The position numbers and the translations under genes are program-made. Of a stretch of 64,000 nucleotides of DNA, positions 35,216 to 46,600 are shown one piece after another (position 1 is the first letter of the stretch; each line of letters begins with the position of its first letter). A model generated the notes under the pieces. It did not search any database. It saw only the letters and a program-made list of their open reading frames with translations, and had not been told where the DNA came from. This DNA comes from Saposhnikovia divaricata (taxonomy: Eukaryota; Streptophyta; Magnoliopsida; Apiales; Apiaceae): assembly GCA_036435485.1 (NCBI GenBank), contig CM071596.1, positions 138,285,001-138,349,000 of the forward strand, given 5' to 3'.

Positions 35216-35947
35216 TGTTAACTCGAATAATTTGTAGAAGGGGGGGTTGAATACAAGTTATATAATTGTGTCTGATTTTTGCTTTATTAAATGAACAAGA
35301 ACAAACGAATGAATCAAACTTTGTTTGTATTAAATAAATCAAATACAAACTCTACCAAAGGTGTACAATACCTTTAGCAGCTGCTGACAATACAAATCTC
35401 TCGCTCTGTTTGTTTCGAACTCTCGAATACAAACCTTATACAGAACTTCACACGATATGCACTTAAAAATTCACTATTTTACAATGATATAGAGAGAGTA
35501 TTTATAATTCTACCTATCAACTAATAACAGAAAGTAATGATCTATACATGACAATGTTCTGCCATCCAGTTGATAGTTTCCATCAATAGAAAATTCTTTC
35601 CTTCATGATATCTTCTTGCTTGTTCTTTAATACAACGATCCTGTTTTATAGCACTTGCCAGTTTCTGTAGCATCCATAATGACATCATCAGTAACACGAC
35701 TGATATCAGGATTCCACCTTGCATCAGGATTCGACATCCATCAGTATTTGACTTGGCATATCAGGATTTGCTCTCAGTTCCTGACATGTAGTCCTTGATG
35801 CACTGCTGTTCCTGAATAAACGCTACAGATTAGTGTCTAACGCATACATCCTATAAAAAGTGCTAAATCCTTTATAAAATCAGGATTTATAAGAAACATA
35901 AGCAAAATTCTATTCTCAACATCACAACTTATGAATTATTCCTAACA
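35216..35947 (-). repeat. SIRE-1 5' LTR
   Basis: About 732 bp. Plus-strand ends TGTTAACTCG..CCTAACA, giving a terminal inverted TGTTA/TAACA. The GTAGAAGGGGGGGTTGAATAC stretch near its left end is shared with the solo LTR at 59351, which supports the SIRE-type assignment. Candidate TSD on the right is ACTCG (35948-35952), untestable here. Confidence 0.85.
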
Positions 35948-37325
35948 ACTCGGGTAGGTTTCAGAAAAAAAACAAGATTAAATCAAATAAAAGGGTCATG
36001 AGCTAATGATGAATAAAGTAAATGTTAAGGTTATAGAAATTAAGGTTCCAGGGAATTATAAGTAGGATTTTATTTGGGTAATTTAGGAATTAAGTGAAAA
36101 GAAAAGGTTTATGACAGAGCAAGGCATGAATTATAATTTAAGGTTTATAGTTTAACAAGAATTAGAGTGATTTAGTGTGACAGTTGGGTTCAGGAGTTTA
36201 AACAATTATTCATGGCATCAACAATAAGGTACGAGGGTTTAAACAATTAATTCACAAAGATAAATAACAGGGTACAAGAGGTAAGCAACAATTTATAAGG
36301 AATAAACATCAAGGTACAGGAATTTAATCACAATTCATAAGCAGTTCATGAATTCTGAACTTCAACATAAGGCTCGAGTCACTTGCCTTAACAGGGTGCT
36401 TTTACACTAGTCACTTAGCTCAAAAGCCCTCAACCTTTACCTTTCCTTTATCCCTTAAGTCTACGTCCTTCGAATCTACACATATAAAAACACTATTTTA
36501 GAATTCTATTCAATATTCGACGTTCGGCTTCGAACATCTAACCTTAATCTACCCTTGTGATAATCCCTAAATTTATTGACTTTAATCATATAATATCAAC
36601 CACATACCACTGACATAAATATATAATTATAATCGATAAATATTTAACAAATAATCACGTAAATAAAATAATCCAAATACCACCCCAAACTAGTAGTACA
36701 TACATATATACCTAGACTCGAGAATATACAATTAAGATTTTTAGAAAATTTTGACGGCATCCCCTTTATACGGGTAACTGCCAGTCGAAACTTAACTGAC
36801 ACAACCAACCGAAAGTCTTTACATTCCAAATGAAATTTACCACTAACATATATTAAAAATTTGAACCAAAATTACTCCAATCCGAAAAATCCTTAAATTA
36901 ATTAAATCATACAACCCGGATATATAATTCGGAAATTAAAACATGAACTGAAAAATATTATATAATTGATGAAATAATTCTTGGCTCAGGCAATCATCAT
37001 TGCCAATTTACCCTCGACTAAAATAAAATCATAGTCGAGGGGGCAAAATTTCGAGGGTGCCCTAATTTGGGTTTCCGACCCGAAGTTCCGCACAAAATAT
37101 TTATAAAATATTTAACAATCTATTTCTCGGAATTCATCATACACTGCATCAATTTGTAATCAACAATTATCACGAAATACAACAGAGCACCGAGTGAAAA
37201 TAGAAATCGAAACGTAGCAGTTGAGACTCGCAACCAACACAATAATGCGGCTATCAATACTGTCACATAGAAATCATCAGGCTAACCCACACACACATGG
37301 ACCCAATTAACACTCACCCACTCCC

Positions 37326-37386
<61 letters not shown>

Positions 37387-38201
37387 TTACACACAGACAC
37401 CCACAACAACACAGGCACCACGCCAAGCTCAACACGCGCGACACACACAACAGTACACATACGCAGCTAGTATACGCGGAAGTAACGAGCAGGGAAGATG
37501 GAGAGATTGTTTTTACAAGTAATAACTGAATGAAGTAAGGAGCAGGTCGAGAGATTACGAGACACACAGCTGACTTATAAACTCAGTTGGGGAATAGAAC
37601 TGATCAATTTAGGGATTTAAGTGTTTAAAAGGAATTAAGAATAGTTCAAAATGTTTTACAAAAAAATTTCTGATGAAAACAAATTTAATCCAGCTATATA
37701 ATTTACAAAATAAATAAATAAAATTGAAGAAAAATCAAAAAATTATTCTTAAAATATAGAAAATAAAATTATCGATCTCCCCATATTTTTAAAATATTTT
37801 TGGGATAAAAAACGAATTAAATATGAATTTTACAAATTTAAATCCATAAAACACCAAATAATTCATAAAATCATTTTAAAATCATTAATAATCAAAAATA
37901 ATTCATCACATATTTTTAAAAATCAAATCAACCCATAAAGATAATAATGCAAAAGATTTTCATGATTTATCTCGTTGATTTTATAAAATTCTCAGAAGAT
38001 AAATAAAACCTGATTTAAATAGAATTTAATTACCAAAAATAAAATAAAATATACAACTTATCCGACACCTATAAATCATTAATTAAATCCACAAACGTGA
38101 TATCATACACATTTAACCTTCTCAACAATATTCATGCCATAAAACCACATTTAATATTAAATAAACATTTATAATAATACAAAAATTTCTAAGGCGTTAT
38201 A
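35948..38201 (-). repeat. LTR-C family, truncated copy (minus strand)
   Basis: The reverse complement starts TATAACGCCTTAGAAATTTTTG and follows the LTR at 54566-58639: both have TATAACG.CCTAGAAATTT at the start, an ATCATGAAA..TCTTTTGCAT block, and a CCCAAAA..TTTTAAAAATATGGGGAG block. The copy is broken at 35947 by SIRE-1. No gene is seen in this 2.25 kb. Confidence 0.8.
37329..37383. repeat. (CA)n microsatellite
   Basis: About 55 bp of CA. It produces a spurious Val/Cys-repeat reading frame on the minus strand. Confidence 0.97.
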
Positions 38202-39084
38202 GGTTACATTCTCTTCCCATGGGAAGATCTTGCTCAAAAGTTTCTCACCAAATTCTTTCCCATGGCAATCATTGCAGCAATAAGAAATGCTCTCACTCAA
38301 TTCTCACAGCTCTCGGGAGAATGTTTATGTGAAGCTTGGGAGCATTGTTTATGTGAAGCTTGGGAGCATTACAAGGAGATGCTTAGGAAATGTCCTCATC
38401 ATTACATGCCCAATTGGATGGTGATTAATTGTTTTTACAATGGACTAGGATGGCAATCAAGACCAATTGTGGACGCAGCTTCAGGAGGAGCCCTATGGGC
38501 TAAAAGCTATGAGGCAACTTATGAGTTTATTGAGATGATGGCATCAAATGAGTATCAGAATCCCACTCTGAGACTGTCACAACAAAAAGTAGCAGGAATT
38601 CTTGATGTTGACAAGGCCACAGCTCTAGCAGCTCAGCTAGAAGCATTGAACTTGAAGGTGGATTCATTGACAAATCACGGGGTGCATCAGATTGTTAGTG
38701 TTTGTAAACTATGTGTGGGCACACATGAGACGAATCAATGTGCCATATCTAATGAATTGGTGCAGTTTGTGAGCAATTTTCAGAGACGACAGCAACCAGC
38801 TCCCAACAATTATCATCCTAATAACAGAAACCATCCTAATTTCAGCTGGAGCAACAATCAAGGTGGCATGCAACAACCACAACAGCCTTATCAGAAATTC
38901 CAAGGTCAGCAATATGGAGCTAAGTCATACAATTCTTCAGGTTTTCAGCAACAACAGGGGCAACAATTTCAGCAGCAATATGCTTCAAGGCAATTTTAAC
39001 CTCCTGGATTTCAGCAACAACAGTCTCATGCGAGTTCTGGGCAATCTTCTACTGAAAAATTGGAACTAGAAAAATTGAGGTTGA
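38202..39084 (+). pseudogene. GYP-D Gag fragment (5' truncated, cut by LARD-B)
   Basis: Begins mid-Gag after the LTR-C junction. The frame from about 38213 reads PWEDLAQKFLTKFFPMAI, then TQFSQLSGE, KCPHHYMPNWM, a CCHC-like CKLCVGTHETNQC site, the NNYHPNNRNHPNFSW motif and a Gln-rich tail, as in Athila/Tat-type Gag. A 24-bp tandem duplication at 38323-38370 doubles LCEAWEHC. A stop at 38997 interrupts the tail, which otherwise continues to 39084, where LARD-B is inserted (TSD GTTGA, 39080-39084). The rest is at 53748. Confidence 0.88.
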
Positions 39085-42000
39085 TGTAACACCCCCAGAT
39101 CCGGGGTCCGGAATCCGGTCGTTACGGTCTCCATTACTGTTCAGAATACTTGAACTTACTTCAACTCAAAATAAATTACATCTTTATGACCCAACACAAT
39201 AATATAACACACCCGTTATAGTCCCAGAGATGAAATCAGAGTAACTACCAAATTTTATTAAGCACAATATGAGTTCTTACAATCCAAAAGAAGTTCAATA
39301 TGAATACATACTCTTTGCCATCCATTTGCATAAGTCATACTAAACCATATACTTGGTACTGAAAGAATAAATCTATCCTACCAATAGCTTTCTCTTCGGC
39401 TCTGGTAGTCTCCTCGTCCTCGCCAGCGTCGAGTGCGCCTTGTGCGAGTCATCTGGTCTAGCTGTTGTTGTGATATAATAATAAAGCAAGGGTGAGCAAT
39501 AGCCCACCAACAATAATATTTAACTGAATGATAATATATAACAGTTCAAAAGTATCTTTCAAACCATATGCCATGCATTTACGGAAATGATGCCAGTATA
39601 ATATGAATGATGAAGTTACAAGGTAACTCAAAATGTAAATATATGTGGGAATATCTGCTATGTCGAAAATAAGCAAGATATTATCATTTATCATATAAAG
39701 AGGAACTTGCAAGGAAAATATTGCAATTCCAGTTATTAACATTTTTCAAAGTCCTACAACCTGAAAGAAGTCTCTTCGATACGTGTTGCGGAAGACACCG
39801 TCAACCTGAAAGAAGTCTCTTCGATACGTGTTGCAGGGAATTCCCAATTTGGGAGATGAACCAATACTGGAGTTATCACGCGCCAGCTGTCCCACTCCCT
39901 GATGATCAGTCGGGGATGGTACAGCCCAATATAGTTTACTACCGGTAGAAGGAAAAACTGACGGCTCCACTTGTCGATTGCCTTTAATAGTAACTCCCTG
40001 GCCAATGGTTAGTCCTTGTGATGGACCGCGCGACTCGGCTTCTTACACACGACTCCTAGTTCGAATAAATCCACAGCATTGAAACGTAGAGTTTGTCCTC
40101 CCTTCCCCAAGTGAAATACTTGTTGATAAGACTCCACAAAGTAGTCGTATGTAGTTGGAAAGGAAAATTCACCAACATTTCCCAAGCTTTTGCGTGTTAA
40201 TGGATATCAACTTGTTCCAACAATCTTACCCCTCGAATGATGAGAGGGTACACACAGACTTAATGAGTCCATAGCAACCAAGTTGCGAGTGAAAAGGATA
40301 AATTATGAGATTTATGACCGGGAAGTCTACAAGATAAATAACATTGCTCAAGTAGGTTCCCCTATAACATGGAAGTTTGAGCGAGCATTTAAATCATAGA
40401 TTTAAATGAAAAATAAAGAGTTGGGAACCTTTCCTTGATAAGATAGTCGTAAAAAGACTCCGAAATATTTTACATAATAACTGGAGGTGAAAGATAATCT
40501 CCGAATAATATAAATCATTTTAAAAAGAATTTAAAGAATTAAATAAATATTCCAAGAATATTCATTAACTCAATAATAATTACGGAATATCATTAAATCA
40601 TTATATTGCTCGTAAGTAATCCTCGAATGAATATATAGAATTATTTGCTAAATAAAACCCTCCTTAAATGAATATTCAAAATAATATTCATTAAATAATT
40701 AAACTTCAATAAATATTTAAAATAATATTCAATAAATAAGTCAAACCTTAAATGAATATTTGAAAGTAATATTCATTTAGTATTTAATCTTCTAAATGAA
40801 TATCCAAATAACATTCATTTAATAAATAATCCTTTAAATGAATATCCAAATAATATTCATTTAGAAATTAATCTTCTAAATGAATATCTAAATAATATTC
40901 ATTTTGTAATCAAAACTTTAAAGGAATAATCGAAATAATATTCTTTAAGTAAATAGAACTTCCAATGAATATTTTAAAATAATATTCATCAAGTACATAA
41001 AACCTTCAATGAATATTCGAAAGTAATATTCATTTAATAAATAACATTCTAATGAATATCAAAATAATATTCATTAAATAATCAACTCTAAATGAATATT
41101 TGAAACTAACATTCATTTAATATCTCTCAACTGAGATAATACTCGAATAACATTCCTCGAAATATTTCCAAGTAATTGATACTTTATGGAATATAAATAA
41201 CGTTTAACAATAACATTCCTCAGATATATAATAATCTGTCGTTGGAATCCCTCCGGGTTTTCACGACTATCTATATCTCAAAATACCGACTCCTGGTCTA
41301 TATTTAAAATGAATATCATATGTCCTTCGCTAAGGGTCTTACCAAAACAATCCGGCTTATCACTGATAATTCAAATCTAGTCTATAAGCCAATATCAATT
41401 CAGGGAACAAGTATCACAAAAACCAGAGTCACAATATAATTGGAAACAGGCATGCATGCGATGGCAAATGTAAAACAGAAATCATATACATATATTATCA
41501 CAACAACAGGTTCAAAGGTTTGAACACTTGCCTGGTAATCGGGTGTGGGTGGAGATAGCGTGTCCTGGGTCTGCTCGATGATCTATAAACAATCTGAACA
41601 TTCGAGATTAACCATTTAACACCTTTTAAAAGTCTAGGTATAACTTCAATTAAATCGAAACACGTTTTCGAATTATCTCGTTATACACCTTTTAGTGTAA
41701 CTCTTTTTATCACCGATACGATCCGATATTTGTTCGTTTTCTAAGTTATAACCAAAGTTATACTTTTAAGGGGTTCGTTCGCGTTTAACTTCGATTCAAA
41801 CATTTTTATAAAATCGGAAAACGATCCGTTTGACATATGGTTTTCTTTCATACCTTCCTTATGACCTCTAGTATTTATTTACCAAGATTCGCCACTGAGT
41901 AACATGCTTTACGAGGGTTCAATTGAAGTTACGAACTTTTACTTACGGTTCCGAACCAATTTTAGTAATTTGACCATAACTCCTAAACCGTAAGTCGGAA

Positions 42001-43621
42001 TGTTTCGATTCTTTCGCCAAAACGATCTATGACTCGAGATCTATGAGGACATGTCATGTTCATAACCAGTTAAGACAATTCACCCTACTGTGATGCACGA
42101 ATTCTTTAAGGTTATCGAAAATCGGGCATTACGACGGCTATAAATCGAATATTTCCAAATTCCAAACTTTCCAATTATCATAGTTTCCACTCCAAACAAC
42201 ATATACATGTTATTTAACTATGAAATAAGGCCAAGCAATGCCTTTCCGTTCATCTAAACTATTTATCCTCTTATATCAACAAATCACTACATAAGCATGC
42301 TTTAATTATCACCATAATCATACTAATCAAAAAACTTATCAAGAACATCATTAAACTCAAAGTAAGGCCTAGGGTTTCAAGAGTGTTATACCTTCCTTGG
42401 GGTGTGTATGCACTTAGTAAGCCTTGTATAGTCCTTGTATAGCCTCCATGAAGCTTGGATCATCAACCAAAATCAAGATCCAAGAATTTTGTTCTTGAGG
42501 TTACTATTCATCCTCCACTTTCTTGATTTTTTTGAAAATGGAAACAAAGGAGTTTGATGCTAATATTTTGAGTAGGTTACTTTCTTGAAATATAGGACTC
42601 ACTCTAAAAATTACAAGATCAAACAATGGTTGGAAGTGGGATTTTGGTTTTTGAATTTAAGGGGAAGTCGAATGCTTTCTTTGGTTTGCTTGTTAGTATC
42701 TTGCTCTCATCTTGTGTCTTTGAGATATTATCTCATAAAGTAGCTTTATTAAAGCTATGATGTCATGGATGATGAATTTTGATGGACATGTGTCTTCTTT
42801 TTGAGGTTGGATGAGAAAGGATGCTAAGTACTAGTTAATCTCTAATGGTTCTAGTTTGTAATGTGACTAGATTGCCTACTAGATATTTATCACTTGCACA
42901 TGCATGTATCTTGCTTCCTCTGCTTGTTTCTTTGTCCGTTTATCACTCAATTCATTGATCGTTCGTAGGAATAACTCATTCGTTTCTAGTTAGGGTTTTA
43001 TCGGAAACTGTCTTAATATTTATACTACCATTCTCCATCATTCTTAATAATTCTCGAATCCATTTTCCTTAATTCCCTTCAATAATTCCTTAAGTCTTTC
43101 AGTGTCCAGGGAAATCTCGGGGAAAATAAAAGTGCTATTTTTCAGAATCCGACGGTTTTTACATACACTCTTTTTCCCCCTGGATCACTAATACGAACTC
43201 AGAATTTCGTTCCGGGTACTTCTATATAGCGTCGTCTAATAATATTCCTAAATCCACCAAAATCACTATTCATCCATTTTTCTTTACTCATCCTCTTAGG
43301 GTTGTACAATTGTCCCTAATCTCTTTCGATCGTTCCTTAACCTTTTTACGGACCCACTGGACCAATAACAGATATCGATCTGGATGACATAAGAATAATC
43401 TTCTCCTTTCGAATTATCAAATCTCAATTCCCTAGGAGATAGATAATTCTTATCTAAAGCGTCAACCAATAGTATTCTTCATGGCATATAAACATTTGAA
43501 TCCAAATCTATTCCTTTCATTCATTATCTCAATCGTTACATCGTAGTCGTAATCACTATTCACCATTACCTCAGTACATAATAAAAAGTTTTAATTATAT
43601 CCAAAATTTGGGGTTCTTACA
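39085..43621 (-). repeat. LARD-B 3' LTR (left copy)
   Basis: 4537 bp. Holds a direct duplication near 39757-39836 (CCTGAAAGAAGTCTCTTCG core), the palindromic 19-mer at 39934-39952, and a hairpin-forming tandem array at 40665-41120. Confidence 0.95.
40665..41120. repeat. Tandem array of short palindromic units (ATGAATAT..ATATTCAT)
   Basis: About nine to ten units with a spacing near 45-50 bp. In most, AATGAATAT is followed within about 8-12 bases by ATATTCATT or a close variant, so each unit can form a hairpin. Confidence 0.9.
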
Positions 43622-43640
43622 GTCTCCCCTCCTTAAAAGG
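43622..43640 (-). other. LARD-B polypurine tract
   Basis: Minus strand CCTTTTAAGGAGGGGAGAC next to the 3' LTR; closely similar to the LARD-A tract. Confidence 0.9.
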
Positions 43641-46600
43641 ATTCCGTCCCGGAATCTGGTAGGAAGCAAAGAGTCGTTTGTCTGTCGTTCACTTTTTAGC
43701 TTCCCGGTCAATTCTTAGTCGTTCTACCCTTTCTCAGCACATCTTCTAGTGCTACAATCCATACTTTATCCTTTTTCCATCAGCGTTGCTACTTTTCGTA
43801 CCACACCCTATCCGGGTTATGTTCTTACTCAATCTTATCCTTATTGATACCTGCAGTAACATTGGTATCACTATCATACTGCGAATTCGGAGGTAACCTC
43901 GCTCGTACTGTGCATTTCCTGATCGTTTTAATCTTCACAATATCGATCAATATAGAGAAGTGGAAAGATTTATTGAGAGATCACTATGATCAATGAACAT
44001 TTGTTATATTGCATAGTTAGTATAGAAGGGGGCCAGCCTTTAGTACTTGACAAGCAATTAAACAAGTTATGGTATTCCACTTAGACTTCTATCACATAGA
44101 CAGATAGTCACGTAGCAGTACCTCCCCTCCTTAAAGGGTTATTCTTCTCAATTAATAAAGAAGATGAATAAGAGAGAAGAAAAGAAAAGAATTCTAAAGG
44201 ATTATAGAAATTTTTCATGATTGTAAAATATCACACTCAAAATTTACCTCTGAACTATATAGGTTCATCAAAGAAGAAATAAATCATAATTATATCCAAT
44301 ACTATTTGATCGCAACCTCATGTGTCAACATATCTTGCTGCTTTATCCACTATTCTATGGACCTATACTCTGGTTCAACCTTAGCACACTTACTTTTGGA
44401 AAATCTTTGAACCTCTCAGGTTGTCATCCCGAGAATTCATCAGAAAACCCATTTATTAATCCATTCATAACATTCCTTGCTTCACATTCCATAGTTGCTT
44501 TCCTAGCCTTTTCTTTATCAATCACATCCTTCTTATTAGCTGATTCTTGTTCACTTCTATTATTTACCTCCACCGTCATCTCTTTATTGAGGCATCTTTT
44601 GCACTTGGCACCTCCTTATTGGTATCCCGTCACATTTACTTTATAATCATCACATTATTCCAATTTAAAACCTCCGAAATGAATCTGGCCGATTTCTTTA
44701 ACTTAGATCCAATATAATCTACTTCTGCCAACCTTGTTTCTCATCACTTGTTCTTTTCTACCCGTGGTTTTCCACAGGTTGTCTTTCGTAAGTCAGACCA
44801 GGTCGTACACCTACCTGCTCGCACTCTTATCATCTGTTGAGCATCTGCATTTTACTGGTGTAGCTTTGCCACATGAAACACGTTACTACCATGCTATAAG
44901 CTTTGGTGGTAAAACTGGCTCGAATGCCACCTTCCGAACACTTTTAAACTCTCAGGTGGCCTAATAAGTCTCGGGCTCAGCTGCCCTACCCTCCAAGTCT
45001 CATTAATTCTTTCTACGGGAATACATTTAGCATCATGAATCATCAACCTCATATTCTCTATCTTGTTTACGCAGAAATACACTAACATAAACTTGCTTGT
45101 CATTCATCAACATGCCATTTAGTTTATCAATAGCAGCACTTTCTTTATCTTTATGTTGTCATCTACTTTCTTAGAAGAATCACCATCGCTTGTTGTTTAC
45201 GTAGTGCATTAATAGCTAACCCTACGGGTTTTAAATCCCTTCGGGAGACAAAGTAATCACTATTCCTTATCCATAAGGAACACTTCCTGAACTTGATGTA
45301 GATATTACATGAAGTAGATAAAATTGAAGAAGAGTTTCAAGCATCGCAGCTAGGTCCGGTTGATAAAACTATCACTCATGCATCTTCCATAAAAGACTGG
45401 AAACTTAATGGTTTACTACGTCAATTTTGTATCATGGTCCTGGTTTGCCTCAAAACGGGACCTTCTATGGTGTGTAGTTTGCTTAAGACAATATCGGGAA
45501 TCGAATCTTTACTTAAACTATTATTACCGTCGATTCTTGCACAGTCATCAGAAGGAATGTAAATTCCTCCACTCTGACATGACCTTCAAGGTCCTTCCAA
45601 ATATCATTCTGTTTCTTCGATATGAACATTTGTAATTATTCCTCTATACTTAGACTATCGGCCACCTCATTGGCCTTTCCTGATGATAATGATTTCTTGT
45701 AATCCATGTTTTCTGGGTACATTCCAACTCAAGTTTTTCTACCTCATTCCCATCACTGTTGGGTGAAAGCATCCTCCCTTAAGCTCTGCTGAAGGAGAAA
45801 AATATATCTATCAGTCTTTTTCCATAAGTCATTGCTTTCACCTTCCCGTGGGAACTTTATCAAAGTTACTCTCGATCATACCTAGGATATTTGTTCTCTT
45901 AGTTCTTTCTTGTTCTAGGATAATCTAAACCTTCTTTGGTTCCATCCATACCTCATCATGGTTTCATACATGCCTCATCTGGCACTATTGTTATTGTGTC
46001 TTACATTCTCTACCAAACTTCTAGTTTGAAACTCAGAATATTAACTTTTTCCTTGTAAGGTTTCTTAGGTCGCCCTTATCATTCCTCCTGTATTTTCTAG
46101 GTACAGGGTATAACAAAACGTCATTGATCAATACTCTAATAATTCTGTCTATGTTCTTTCCAGAACTCTTTTTAATAATCCTTACAGGTCATTGTTGCCT
46201 TAGCAAATCCAACTCATATCATTTGAATTCACAATGTCTTTATTAGGGTTAATTCCCTCCCTTGTGCATTCCCCAAGGTTTGTCTTAATTTATGGATATC
46301 CTATCCTTAATTCAACTGCCAAGGAATTCTGGCATCCTATAATTGGCAATCAGATCATGTATCCTTAATAAGGGTCTCTTTTCAATCATTTTCATTTGAT
46401 AATCGGCCGGTGGCTTAATGCTAACCTCTTCTTTCAGATAGTTGTCAGCCTATTTGACCTTCCAAAAGACAACGTATGTCTATCTGCTTTCTTACAGAAC
46501 TTGGTAATGGTAGCAAGGATGTTTTGGAAGATATTGGTCGAGTTCAACGTGAATCTCTTAGTACTTATCGTTCTTCTCAAAGGTAATTGCCTTAGACAAA

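Larger units (their letters stand above)
1..35947 (-). mobile_element. SIRE-1: Ty1/Copia element of SIRE/Maximus type, split by GYP-1, left end outside window
   Basis: The visible parts are 1-1036 and 31919-35947; everything between is the younger insertion GYP-1. In element order, right to left: 5' LTR (35216-35947), primer-binding site, a 750-residue gag, a damaged protease and integrase, the insertion, then integrase end and start of RT. The large gag with several CCHC knuckles and the DSGCSGHMTG protease motif fit the SIRE/Maximus lineage. Damage includes two in-frame stops (541, 32606), a frameshift near 32309, and lost zinc ligands in gag. The right flank is a fragment of LTR-C, so SIRE-1 probably inserted there; its TSD cannot be tested because the other end is outside the window. 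Confidence 0.85.

Noticed and set aside
37307..37567. 86-codon ORF with a Val-Cys repeat
   Set aside because: Translation of the CA microsatellite.
40665..41120. CRISPR-like appearance of regularly spaced palindromic repeats
   Set aside because: Units are degenerate, intervening sequences are not unique spacers, and the array is duplicated in both LTRs of a plant retrotransposon.
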